Shown here one piece after another: positions 38,347 through 47,173 of a DNA stretch of 64,000 bases. Position 1 is the first letter of the stretch, and each line of letters begins with the position of its first letter. The position numbers and the translations under genes are program-made. The notes beneath the pieces were generated by a model that searched no databases, was not told the origin of the DNA, and saw nothing but the letters and a program-made list of their open reading frames with translations. Source of the DNA: Desulfovibrionaceae bacterium (GTDB lineage Bacteria; Desulfobacterota; Desulfovibrionia; Desulfovibrionales; Desulfovibrionaceae); the NCBI GenBank assembly GCA_028689675.1, contig JAQVCS010000001.1, positions 186,001 through 250,000 of the forward strand, in the 5' to 3' direction.

Positions 38347-39624
38347 CTACATATCTGGCGGCAGCTCTTTTAATTCAGCCCAAGTAAAGACAGGGCCATC
38401 CACGCACACATATTTGCCGCCAATATTACAGCGGCCGCAAATGCCTATGCCGCATTTCATGCGCTTTTCAAGCGTGGTGACAATATTTTCTGGCGTAAAG
38501 CCCAGCTTTTCTAAAGCCTGCACGGTGAATTTAATCATAATAGGCGGCCCGCACAGCACGGCAACGCAATTGTTGGGGCTGGGGTTCATTTCTGTCAGCA
38601 CATTGGGGATAAGCCCCACCTTGTGCGGCCAGCCTTCAAAGGGGGCGTCAATGCACAGGGTGCAGTCCAAATCGGGGTTTTGCATCCAGCTTTCCAGCTC
38701 ATAGCTAAAGGCCATGTCGCGCGGGGAGCGCGCCCCGTAAAGCAGGCTGATTGTGCCATAGTCCTGCTTATGCTCCAGCATGTGCAGCATGATGGTGCGA
38801 ATGGGCGCCATGCCTATGCCGCCGCCCACAAAGACCACGTTTTTGCCCTTCCACTGCTCATAGGGGAAGAAATTGCCCAGCGGTGCGCGCACGCCCACCT
38901 TATCCCCAGCAGAAAGCTTGTGGATGGCATTGGTGACTTCGCCCGTGAGCATGACAGAGAATTGCAAATATTCTTTGCATGAGGGCGGCGTGTTAATAAC
39001 AAAGGTCGATTCCCCCGCGCCAAAGACAGAAAGCTGCCCTACCTGACCAGGTTCATAGTGGAAGGCGGCCATTTGTTCTGGGTCATCAAGTACCACGCGA
39101 ATGGTTTTGATAGTACCCGTTTCCTGAATGACCTCTTTCACTGTGGCAGCCATGGGCGTATACGGGTTGCCGGCCTTCATGGGGCGGGCACTGATTTCTT
39201 TTAAAGAAGTACGACCCTTGGGGGCTGCTGCCTTGGGTGTGGCTGTTGCCTCTGCTACAGGGCTGTTGTGCGCGGGCTGTGCGGCTGCCTTGGCTGGTAT
39301 GGGCTGCGCGGCGGCGGCCTCCATAGCAGGCTGGGCAGCAGGGGCTTTGGCGGCTGTGGCCACGGCTGGTGCTACGGCCTGTTCTTTTACCGCAGGGCTT
39401 TGCGCGGCCTTGTGCACAGCAGGGGCTTGCGCTTTTTCCTTTATGACTGGGCTTGCCGTGCTTGCAGCTGCAGCGGCTGTTTTGGGCTTTTCTGCGGTTT
39501 TTGTGGCAGCCTGCGCGCTTGTTTTTTTAGCTGCGCTTTTGGCAACACTTTTTTTAGGGGCAGCCTTGGCGGCAGCTTTTTTGGCTGTGCCTGTTGCCTT
39601 TGTTGTTTTGATGCTTTCAGCCAT
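38347..39624 (-). CDS. flxA: FlxA-like NAD(H)-oxidising flavoprotein with a histone-H1-like N-terminal leader
   Basis: 425 residues. Residues about 150-425 match the FAD/NAD-binding oxidoreductase of the Flx-Hdr complex, which takes electrons from NADH: NPYTPMAATV start, FVGGGIGMAPIRT for NAD, LCGPPIMIKF, and a [2Fe-2S]-type motif CGIGICGRC plus a later Cys. The first 140 residues are Ala/Lys/Pro repeats (AKKAAAKAAPKK). This leader is really translated: GGGAG sits before the ATG at 39624, within the end of flxB. Last gene of the operon. Confidence 0.88.
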   Translation of the reverse strand: MAESIKTTKATGTAKKAAAKAAPKKSVAKSAAKKTSAQAATKTAEKPKTAAAAASTASPVIKEKAQAPAVHKAAQSPAVKEQAVAPAVATAAKAPAAQPAMEAAAAQPIPAKAAAQPAHNSPVAEATATPKAAAPKGRTSLKEISARPMKAGNPYTPMAATVKEVIQETGTIKTIRVVLDDPEQMAAFHYEPGQVGQLSVFGAGESTFVINTPPSCKEYLQFSVMLTGEVTNAIHKLSAGDKVGVRAPLGNFFPYEQWKGKNVVFVGGGIGMAPIRTIMLHMLEHKQDYGTISLLYGARSPRDMAFSYELESWMQNPDLDCTLCIDAPFEGWPHKVGLIPNVLTEMNPSPNNCVAVLCGPPIMIKFTVQALEKLGFTPENIVTTLEKRMKCGIGICGRCNIGGKYVCVDGPVFTWAELKELPPDM

Positions 39625-39627
39625 GCT

Positions 39628-40686
39628 TTATGCTCCCTTTTCGTTTATGGCAGCCAGAACGATGGCTCTGATGTCGAGGTTGACGGGGCAGTTATTGATG
39701 CAGCGCCCACAGCCATTGCACGAAAATTCCCCGCCCCAATTTTCGGGATAGGTGCTGAATTTATGCGAAATGCGGTTTTTCATACGCTGTGCCTTGCTCA
39801 TGCGGGCATTGTGGCCGCTGGCTTCCCGCGTGAAGAGCGGGCTCATACAGGTATCCCAAGTGCGTAAGCGCCGCCCCGCTTTGCAAACGCCATCCCCTTC
39901 ATCGGTGATATTAAAGCAATAACAGGTGGGGCACATATAGGTGCACGCGCCGCATGAAAGGCATTGCGCTGTTTGCTCTTCCCAAAAGGTGTTGTCGTTA
40001 AAGCGGGCAGCAATTTTTTCTTGTGCCTGTGTCAAATCGGGGGCGGGGGCAAGCTGTGCTTCCACAGTGCCGCGTGCTGTCTTGGCCTTATCCATAAAGG
40101 GCGCGCCGTCTTCTAGCTTCATGCCTGCAAGCAGGGCTTCGCCTTTTTCTGTAACAGCTTCAAGCACATAGCCGCCATCAATGGCAGTGAGCATGATGTC
40201 TGAGCCTGTGGTGCTGTTAGGCCCAGAGCCCACCCAGTGGCAAAAGCAGGTTGTGCCCACGCTGGGGCAGGTTTGGGTGATGACAATAAGCTGCTTGCGC
40301 CGCGCCTGATAATAGGGGTCAATAAAAGGCCCGTCCAGATAAGGGCGGTCGAGCACGGCAAAGCCACGGGCATCACAGGGGCGGCAACCAAACACAATGG
40401 TGGGCTGTGCCTGTGGCTTGTCGTCCAGCACCAAGTTGACCTTGCTTGGGTCTTCGGCATCTTTTTGCTTGCTGTAGGTCAGCAGGGTTTCGCACTGGGG
40501 CAGCACGGCCTCTTTGGGGGCAACGCTGGCCTTGTGCAATTCCACCGTCATGCCTGCGCTGAAGGGGGCAAAAATGACCGATTTTTTGACAGCGGGCTGG
40601 GTTACAGGGATGAGCACCCGCCGCTCATCAGCCAGGGACGCCACAACCTTGGTCAGTGCGTCTGCGGGAAAATAGCGTGTGATCAT
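39628..40686 (-). CDS. flxB: FlxB-like iron-sulfur protein
   Basis: 352 residues. Electron-transfer subunit between FlxA and the Hdr part. Two [4Fe-4S] motifs are visible in the C-terminal half: CLSCGACTYMCPTCYC and CNGCGRCINNCP. Further cysteines lie in CPSVGTTCFCHW. The ATG overlaps the preceding stop as ATGA. Resembles the beta subunit of sulfhydrogenase-type complexes; assignment rests mainly on context. Confidence 0.85.
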   Translation of the reverse strand: MITRYFPADALTKVVASLADERRVLIPVTQPAVKKSVIFAPFSAGMTVELHKASVAPKEAVLPQCETLLTYSKQKDAEDPSKVNLVLDDKPQAQPTIVFGCRPCDARGFAVLDRPYLDGPFIDPYYQARRKQLIVITQTCPSVGTTCFCHWVGSGPNSTTGSDIMLTAIDGGYVLEAVTEKGEALLAGMKLEDGAPFMDKAKTARGTVEAQLAPAPDLTQAQEKIAARFNDNTFWEEQTAQCLSCGACTYMCPTCYCFNITDEGDGVCKAGRRLRTWDTCMSPLFTREASGHNARMSKAQRMKNRISHKFSTYPENWGGEFSCNGCGRCINNCPVNLDIRAIVLAAINEKGA

Positions 40687-42134
40687 TTATTCCAGTCCTT
40701 TTCCTTAATGTTGTTCTCTTCCACAGTAAAGCCCATTAGGGGCGGGGTGGCCTTGGCGTTCATTCCAGGCCTGTAGCCCTCAAAGGTCTGCGCCACAGCG
40801 CGGGCAATTTGCTGGCGCAAGGCCAAAATGGGAATGCCCACGGGGCAGGCGCGCTGGCATTCGCCACAGCCTGTGCAGCGCCCAGCAAGGTGCAGGGCAT
40901 GAATGGTTTGGAAGAAGAATTTTTCTGTTGCCGTATCTTCCTGCGTGAGCCAATGTGGGTCTCGGCTTTCTGCCACGCAATAGTCGCGGCACACACACAT
41001 GGGGCAGGCATTGCGGCAGGCATAGCAGCGTATGCAGCGTTCCATTTGCGTATGCCAAAAAGCAAAGCGCTCGCTTAGGCTCATGCTGTCCAGCAGGGCA
41101 AGCTCTGGCGGGGTGGCTGGAGTGCCTGTTACAGGCGTGGGTGTGCCAAGGCGCACATCGGCCAGCACAGCCCCCGGTGTGGCACAGGAATAGCATTTGC
41201 CCTGTGCATATTCCACCATGCAAAAGCGGTGTTCTTTGCCATCGGCCGTAATGCTGACGCCAGCCTCATCATAGGCCACCTTATCAATATGCTGATACGC
41301 CCCCAAGGCTTGGTTGATACGCGCCATATCCAGCGTGCCTTCGCAGGGCATGGAAAACACAACCACATCATCGCGATTAATCAGCCCTTCTTGCAGCAAT
41401 TGGGTAACAGAGCGGGAATCGCAGCCCTTAACCACAATGCCTACTTTTTTGCCCTTGTACTGGGGTAAATAGGTGGCAAGGTTATTGACATTAAGCGGCC
41501 CCCACACCAGCTTTTCTACATCTTCTGGCTTGCGCATAAAGAGGGGGGCACTGTGGGCGGCGTCATAGCTTTGCTGCCAGCCAATCACGCAATCCAGCTC
41601 GGGCAGTTTTTCTACAATAGCTTTTTTCAAATCAGCAAGGGCGGCATGTTGGCCTGTGCCCAAGGGGCGCAGGGCTGTTAAGGCCATATCAGCTATTTGA
41701 ATAAGCTTTTCTGCATTTTCAAAGGCGGGAGCTGCGCCCAATTCGTGAATTTGCTGCGTAAACTTGGTAACAGCAAGCTGCCAGCGCTGCCCTTCTGAAG
41801 CAGAAATCCATGTGTATTCAAAACGGCGCGGGTCTATGCCCAGCACGGGCAGAAATTGTTTTAAAATTTCCAAGCGGCGGCGGGCATAATAATTGCCCTC
41901 GGCATAATGGCAATCGCCGGGGTGGCAGCCTGAAACCAGCACACCGTCTGCCCCGTGCAGCAAGGCGCGCAGAATAAAGAGCGGGTCTATGCGCCCCGAG
42001 CAGGGTACGCGCACAATGCGCAAATCAGTAGGCTGCGTTGCACGGGCAACCCCAGCGGTATCTGCACCGCCATAGGAACACCAGTTGCAGAGGAAGCCTA
42101 CAATTCGAAGTTCTTTGCCTGCTAGCACTGACAT
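40683..42134 (-). CDS. FlxD-FlxC fusion protein
   Basis: 483 residues joining two subunits that are separate in the D. vulgaris cluster. Residues 1-140 are an MvhD-like domain (GFLCNWCSYGGADTAGVAR, VPCSGRIDP, GCHPGDCHYAEGN), which links electron input to HdrA. Residues about 145-483 are a FlxC-like Fe-S protein with CIRCYACRNACPMCVC and CTGCGECQRACPVG. The frame is continuous from 42134 to 40683 with no internal stop or frameshift. It overlaps hdrA by 13 bp and flxB by 4 bp. Confidence 0.85.
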   Translation of the reverse strand: MSVLAGKELRIVGFLCNWCSYGGADTAGVARATQPTDLRIVRVPCSGRIDPLFILRALLHGADGVLVSGCHPGDCHYAEGNYYARRRLEILKQFLPVLGIDPRRFEYTWISASEGQRWQLAVTKFTQQIHELGAAPAFENAEKLIQIADMALTALRPLGTGQHAALADLKKAIVEKLPELDCVIGWQQSYDAAHSAPLFMRKPEDVEKLVWGPLNVNNLATYLPQYKGKKVGIVVKGCDSRSVTQLLQEGLINRDDVVVFSMPCEGTLDMARINQALGAYQHIDKVAYDEAGVSITADGKEHRFCMVEYAQGKCYSCATPGAVLADVRLGTPTPVTGTPATPPELALLDSMSLSERFAFWHTQMERCIRCYACRNACPMCVCRDYCVAESRDPHWLTQEDTATEKFFFQTIHALHLAGRCTGCGECQRACPVGIPILALRQQIARAVAQTFEGYRPGMNAKATPPLMGFTVEENNIKEKDWNK

Positions 42135-44083
42135 AAGGCGTCTACCTCCGCAAGAATCTGATTATCGGTAAAGTGTGCAAGCTGAATAGCGCCCTGCGGG
42201 CAGGTGGCGGTGCACAGGCCGCAGCCTTGGCACACCGTTTCAATAACGCGCGCTTTTTGCTGCCCACGGAAGTCAAACAGTTCAATAGCGCCAAAGGGGC
42301 ATGTTTGCACGCATTTACCGCAGGCTATGCAGCGCTTGATGTCCACTTGCGATATTTGCGGGTCGCTTTGCAGCTTGTCTTTAGAAAATAAAGACAGCAC
42401 CTTGGCGGCTGCGGCCGAGCCTTGTGCCACCGAGGCGGGGATATCCTTCACCCCTTGGCACACGCCAGCAAGGTACACGCCTGCGGTATTGGTTTCTACA
42501 GGCTTGAGCTTGACATGGCTTTCCATAAAGAAGCCGTAGCTGTCGTAGGAAATACGCAGCTTTTCTGCCAGCCTTGCAGCGCCCTTTGCGGCTTCCACGC
42601 CAACAGCCAGCACCACAAGGTCGGCCTCCACTTCTACAGCCTGCCCAAGCAGGGTATCTGCACCCTTGACAATAAGGTGACCCTTGCCGTCTGGGTAAAT
42701 TTTAGAGACACGGCCGCGAATGTATTCTGTGCCATATTCTTCCACGGCGCGGCGCTGAAACTCATCATACAGCTTGCCGTTGGCGCGTATATCCATGTAA
42801 AAAACATAGGATTGCGAATCGGGCATATGGTCTTTGGTCAGCACAGCCTGCTTGGCTGTGTACATACAGCAAAAGCCAGAGCAATAGGGGCGGCCAATGG
42901 AACGATCGCGCGAGCCAACGCACTGAATGAACACCACATTTTTGGGCTCTTTGCCGTCTGAGGGGCGCACAATATGCCCGCCTGTGGGGCCAGAGGCTGA
43001 AAGCAGGCGCTCATATTGCAGCGAAGTAATTACGTCGGGATAGCGCCCGCCGCCATACTGTTCATATTGTGTCCAGTCTACCAAATCATAGCCCGTGGCG
43101 GCCACAATAGCCCCCACGGTTTCGGTGACCAGCTCGTCTTTCATTTCATAATTGATAGCGCCTGTGGGGCAGGTTTTAGCGCACACGCCGCACTTGCCTG
43201 TAAGCAGCTTTTTGCAATGCTGGGCATTGATAACCGCTTTTTTGGGAATAGCCTGCGGGAAGGCAATAGTAATAGCTGTGGTCAGGCCTGTGACCTCGTT
43301 AAAGGCATCGGGTGTTTTTTTGCTGGGGCATTTTTCGGTGCATGCGCCGCAGCCTGTGCATTTGCTCCAGTCCACATAGGTGGTCTTTTTGCGAATGGTC
43401 ACGGTAAAATTGCCCACATAGCCAGAAATGCTTTCTATTTCAGAATAGGCATAGGTGGTGATATTGGGGCTTTGTGCCACGTCAACCATTTTAGGCCCAA
43501 GAATACAGGCAGAGCAGTCCACCGTGGGGAAGGTCTTATCCAGCTTAGCCATTTTGCCGCCAATGGTGGCCTCGCGCTCAACCAGCACCACAGGGATGCC
43601 GCCTTCAGCGCAATCAAGCGCAGCCTGAATGCCAGCCACGCCACCGCCAATAACCAAGACCTTTTTATTCACATCAAAGGAAGCCGCATGCAGAGCTTTA
43701 TTGTTGCGCAATTTGGCCACGGCCATTTTTACCAGTTCGGCAGCTTTGTTGGTATTGGCTTCAATATCTTTACCAATCCACGAAACATGCTCGCGAATAT
43801 TGGCCATTTCAAACATATAGCGGTTTAAGCCCGCACGCTCTACCGTGCGGCGGAAGGTGGGCTCGTGCATACGGGGGGAACAGGAAGCCACCACGACGCC
43901 ATCAAGCTGATAGTTTTTAATCGCTTCTTCAATAGCAGCCTGCCCCGGCTCGGCGCAGGTATACATGGGGTCGGTGGCATACACCACATCGGGGAAGGTG
44001 GCGGCAAGGGCAGCCACCTTGGCGCAATCAACCGTGCCGCCAATATTGCTGCCGCAATGGCAGATAAATACGCCTATTCGCAT
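42122..44083 (-). CDS. hdrA: Heterodisulfide reductase-like subunit A
   Basis: 653 residues from the ATG at 44083 (GAAGGAGG upstream; a longer frame to 44110 lacks one). The bifurcating-type flavoprotein: N-terminal GVFICHCGSNIGG, FAD-binding VLVIGGGVAGIQAALD near 150, CSACILGPKM, inserted ferredoxin motifs CTGCGACTEKCP and CGVCAKTCP, C-terminal CIACGKCVQTCP and CQGCGLCTATCP. No selenocysteine codon was needed. Overlaps hdrB by 10 bp. Confidence 0.94.
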   Translation of the reverse strand: MRIGVFICHCGSNIGGTVDCAKVAALAATFPDVVYATDPMYTCAEPGQAAIEEAIKNYQLDGVVVASCSPRMHEPTFRRTVERAGLNRYMFEMANIREHVSWIGKDIEANTNKAAELVKMAVAKLRNNKALHAASFDVNKKVLVIGGGVAGIQAALDCAEGGIPVVLVEREATIGGKMAKLDKTFPTVDCSACILGPKMVDVAQSPNITTYAYSEIESISGYVGNFTVTIRKKTTYVDWSKCTGCGACTEKCPSKKTPDAFNEVTGLTTAITIAFPQAIPKKAVINAQHCKKLLTGKCGVCAKTCPTGAINYEMKDELVTETVGAIVAATGYDLVDWTQYEQYGGGRYPDVITSLQYERLLSASGPTGGHIVRPSDGKEPKNVVFIQCVGSRDRSIGRPYCSGFCCMYTAKQAVLTKDHMPDSQSYVFYMDIRANGKLYDEFQRRAVEEYGTEYIRGRVSKIYPDGKGHLIVKGADTLLGQAVEVEADLVVLAVGVEAAKGAARLAEKLRISYDSYGFFMESHVKLKPVETNTAGVYLAGVCQGVKDIPASVAQGSAAAAKVLSLFSKDKLQSDPQISQVDIKRCIACGKCVQTCPFGAIELFDFRGQQKARVIETVCQGCGLCTATCPQGAIQLAHFTDNQILAEVDALCQC

Positions 44084-44970
44084 ACGCCCTCCTTCAGTGC
44101 GGCTTGCCATTTTTTCAGCACAGGTTCAGGGCTGACCACCAATTTGTTCAAGCCCAGTGCAGAAAGCTTAATGCCAAAGGCCATACCCATCATTTGCGTA
44201 TAATAAAAAACAGGCAGGGCAAATTCTTTACCCATGGCCTTGCCAGCCTGCTTTTGGCGCAGGTCAAGGTTCATTTGGCATAAGGGGCAGGCAGCCACAA
44301 GGGCATCTATGCCCATATTTTGCGCTGTTTCCAAAATTTTTCCAGAAAGGTTGGCAGTAAGCTGGCGTTCTGGTATGCCGTGGCTTGCCCCACAGCATTC
44401 TGTTTTTAGCGGAAATTCAACAACCTCTGCCCCACAAGCGCGCAGCAAGCTTTCCATAACCTGCGGGTTTTCGGGGTGGCCAAAGTCGGCCATAATGTCG
44501 GCTGGGCGGGACATAAGGCAGCCATAATAGCAGGCCACTTTCAGCCCTTTTAAGGGGCGCTGCACGCGGTGTGCCACAAATTCGCTGCCGTATTTTTCAT
44601 AAATAAGCTGCATAACAGAATAGGTTTGCGGCAGCTCGGCGCTGCTGGCTTCATCCAGCAGCTCATCCACACGGGCGCGAAATTCTGGTTTTTCCATGCG
44701 CTTTTTGGCAAGGCGCAGGTTGGAAAGGCAGCTTGGGCAGGGCGTGGCTACCTTTTCTGCCCCCATTTTGGCGGCAATATCAAGGTTGCGCACACTGAGT
44801 GCGGCAGAAAGCTCGGTGCTGGTGGCATGGGCAGGGGTCGAGCCACAGCAGTTCCAATCGGGCAGGGGGGTAAAAGACATGCCCAAAGCATCGCACACGG
44901 CCTGTGTGGATTTTTCATAATCGCTTGATGTGCCAGCGGCAGAACAGCCGGGATAATATACTATGCTCAT
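44074..44970 (-). CDS. hdrB: Heterodisulfide reductase-like subunit B
   Basis: 298 residues with two CCG domains that bind non-cubane [4Fe-4S] clusters, the site of disulfide reduction. First domain: YYPGCSA, WNCCGS, CPSC. Second: CYYGC, ECCGASHG, CPLC. In Desulfovibrio the natural disulfide is thought to be the DsrC trisulfide or a related thiol; that is known only by inference from the family. ATGA overlap with hdrC. Confidence 0.94.
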   Translation of the reverse strand: MSIVYYPGCSAAGTSSDYEKSTQAVCDALGMSFTPLPDWNCCGSTPAHATSTELSAALSVRNLDIAAKMGAEKVATPCPSCLSNLRLAKKRMEKPEFRARVDELLDEASSAELPQTYSVMQLIYEKYGSEFVAHRVQRPLKGLKVACYYGCLMSRPADIMADFGHPENPQVMESLLRACGAEVVEFPLKTECCGASHGIPERQLTANLSGKILETAQNMGIDALVAACPLCQMNLDLRQKQAGKAMGKEFALPVFYYTQMMGMAFGIKLSALGLNKLVVSPEPVLKKWQAALKEGVCE

Positions 44971-45545
44971 GCTGCCCCTCCTTCACGATCGGCACGTTCT
45001 TTAAAGCGCTGCATAATGCGCCCTACAGCTTCAGCGCCGCCATTGGGCGTGACATGGGGCATAAGCCCCAGTTTTTGTTTGCTTAAAGCATCGGGAGCCA
45101 AGTCAACATCCGTGAAAACGCGCAAGGAGCGCATCATATATAAAGCCATGACGCCAATTTCATAGCTGCGCCCGAAAATACGCACGGTGTCCAAAAAGGA
45201 CATCCAAAATTTGTTGACCTTGGGCACGCTTACCTGCCCCTGCTCGCGCGCCATGTGGCGCAGCGTTTCCATAATGCCTGCCACGTCAATATCGTTGGGG
45301 CAGCGCAAAGTGCAGGTGGAACAGGAAAGGCACATCCATAATGATTTTGCATTAAGAACCTGATCTTTAAGCCCCAATTGCACGCCACGCATAATTTGGC
45401 TTACGGGCATATCGTAGGTAAAGCCCGCAGGACAGCCAGCAGTGCAGTTGCCGCACTGATAGCATGCCGTGACGCTTTGGCCGCTTCGCGTTGCAACAGC
45501 GCGTGTGAATGCGGCATCCTTGTGTGAAAGATTGATGGCGTCCAT
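44967..45545 (-). CDS. hdrC: Heterodisulfide reductase-like subunit C
   Basis: 192 residues. Two ferredoxin-type [4Fe-4S] motifs, CYQCGNCTAGCP and CLSCSTCTLRCP, pass electrons from HdrA to HdrB. It is the first gene of the hdrCBA-flx operon. A TATTAT/TATACT-like -10 lies about 45575-45590 on the minus strand. No alcohol dehydrogenase gene precedes it, unlike the D. vulgaris cluster. Confidence 0.92.
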   Translation of the reverse strand: MDAINLSHKDAAFTRAVATRSGQSVTACYQCGNCTAGCPAGFTYDMPVSQIMRGVQLGLKDQVLNAKSLWMCLSCSTCTLRCPNDIDVAGIMETLRHMAREQGQVSVPKVNKFWMSFLDTVRIFGRSYEIGVMALYMMRSLRVFTDVDLAPDALSKQKLGLMPHVTPNGGAEAVGRIMQRFKERADREGGAA

Positions 45546-46049
45546 GTCAGCTCGCTGGTTAAAGTCTGAAGAAGTATAATACCTCCCAAAAGATTAGCGC
45601 ATCTCTTTTCCTGCGTCTAGCCCTATTGTAGGGAAGGGGTAAAAGTCTCTTTTTTCCGCTGCTGGCGCGGTTTTGCGGCTGTGCGCTCTGTGTGTGTAAG
45701 GCCAGCCAAGTGCCTGTTTTGCCTTTGAAAAGCTTGGGCTATGCCCTGCATGCTGGGGCAGGCAAGCGTGGCACAAAGGCTTTGCCCAAGGTGTGCCACA
45801 GGCAAGAGCTGGTGCGTGGCATACTCTTTTTTTGCTGTGTAAAAGCAGCTTTTTGTGGTGCTTGCGGCATGCGGCTTTCTTTTTTGGGAAGGGGCTGGCG
45901 CCGTGCTGCTGCCCCGTCACAGAAAAAGAGAAAAAATGATAGAGAGGCCGCCAGCCTGTAACCTGCGCCACATGCCAACATTTCAGAATTGTTTGAGTTT
46001 ACAATCAAAAAAAATTGTTACGGTAAGCACTAAATCGCGCGAATACCCT
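45546..46049. other. Gap between hdrC and the atp operon
   Basis: No credible gene. On the plus strand GTGGCACA (45768-45775) can pair with TGTGCCAC (45792-45799). Alternatively GCCAC (45795-45799) pairs with GTGGC (45816-45820), followed by seven T residues (45827-45833). The two folds exclude each other. No promoter for such a transcript is evident. Confidence 0.4.
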
Positions 46050-46078
46050 TTGACATAGGGGGGCTTGCCCTGTATATA
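46050..46078 (+). promoter_or_regulatory. Sigma-70-type promoter of the atp operon
   Basis: A consensus TTGACA at 46050-46055, a 17-bp spacer and TATATA at 46073-46078. It lies 47 bp upstream of the first atp gene, leaving a short leader with a GGAGGA ribosome binding site. Confidence 0.85.
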
Positions 46079-46124
46079 CAGGGAGCTTACTCTATTTTTC
46101 ACGAACTACAGTCAGGAGGATGGA

Positions 46125-46541
46125 ATGCTTGATCTCAATATCACCCTGCTCTTCCAGCTGGTGAACTTTTTCATCGCGCTCTACGTCCTCAATATCCTTC
46201 TTATCCGCCCTATCCGCAACATCATGGCTGAACGTAAAGCCAAGATGGACGACTTGACGGGCGATGCCGAAGGTTTTGAGCGTGACGCAGCCTCCCGTCT
46301 GGAAAACTATCAGGCTGAACTGGCGCATGCGCGTCAGGCGGCTGGCCAGACGAGAGAAGCCGGCATTAATGCTGGCACTGGTGAACAGCAGGTCATCGTG
46401 GGTGCCGCCCAGCAAAAAGCGCAGCAAATTATTTCCGAAGCGCAGGCCGCAGTGCGTGCTGAAGCTCAGGAAACATTGAAAGCCCTGCGCAAGCAAGTGG
46501 CTTCCCTTGCTGACAAACTTGCCGCTAAGGTGGCATCGTAA
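46125..46541 (+). CDS. atpF': ATP synthase F0 subunit b'
   Basis: 138 residues from the ATG at 46125 behind CAGGAGGA. One N-terminal membrane helix (LLFQLVNFFIALYVLNILL) then a long polar helix, as in the peripheral stalk. Two b-type genes in tandem (b' and b) give a heterodimeric stalk. Confidence 0.9.
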   Translation: MLDLNITLLFQLVNFFIALYVLNILLIRPIRNIMAERKAKMDDLTGDAEGFERDAASRLENYQAELAHARQAAGQTREAGINAGTGEQQVIVGAAQQKAQQIISEAQAAVRAEAQETLKALRKQVASLADKLAAKVAS

Positions 46542-46615
46542 TCAGGCTAAAAGCGCGGGCAGGTGCCTGCGCTTTTAATAGGCACAATTCGCAATCTCCA
46601 TCGAGGAGGTGGGCC

Positions 46616-47173
46616 TTGGACAAATGGAAGACCGTGGGGGTAGCTGCGGCACTGGTGCTCCTTTCTGCCAGTGCGGCCTTTGCGGCCCATGACGCCCCGC
46701 GTTGGGACGACTTAGGCTGGCGCGTGCTCAACTTGATAATTTTTGGGGCTATACTCTGGAAATTTATCGGTAAGTTGGCGGTGAATTATTTTACTGGACG
46801 CCGTAAGGGTATTCAGCAATCGCTGGATGATCTTGCAGCTCGCCGCGAAGCCGCAAAGAAAGGGCTTGACGACATTGAAGCGCAAATAGCTAATTTGGAT
46901 GCAGAACGCAAAGCCATTCTTGATGAAAGCGTGGTGCAGGGTGAAGCCCAAAAGCAAGCTATTGTTGCTGAAGCGCACAAGCAAGCTGAGCAGATAGTGG
47001 AACAGGCTCGCCGCACTGCGGAAAACGAGGGTCGTGCCATTCTGCAAGAAGTGCGTGCCACAATTGCTGACGAAATCGTGGACGCTGCTGAAAAGGTTTT
47101 GGCTTCCAAGCTTGACGCGCGCACGCACGACAAGCTGATCACCAACTCCCTGACAAAGGTGGTGCTCAATTGA
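46616..47173 (+). CDS. atpF: ATP synthase F0 subunit b
   Basis: 185 residues with a TTG start at 46616 after GAGGAGG. The N-terminus has a signal-like hydrophobic stretch ending ASAAFAAH, then a second membrane helix (VLNLIIFGAILWKFIG) and a long charged coiled coil. The double hydrophobic N-terminus suggests signal cleavage, as reported for some delta-proteobacterial b subunits (from memory). The stop TGA overlaps the atpH TTG. Confidence 0.92.
   Translation: MDKWKTVGVAAALVLLSASAAFAAHDAPRWDDLGWRVLNLIIFGAILWKFIGKLAVNYFTGRRKGIQQSLDDLAARREAAKKGLDDIEAQIANLDAERKAILDESVVQGEAQKQAIVAEAHKQAEQIVEQARRTAENEGRAILQEVRATIADEIVDAAEKVLASKLDARTHDKLITNSLTKVVLN

Noticed and set aside
42122..44083. A selenocysteine codon in the Hdr subunits
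   Set aside because: All Hdr and Flx frames are open without internal TGA; cysteines fill the metal sites.
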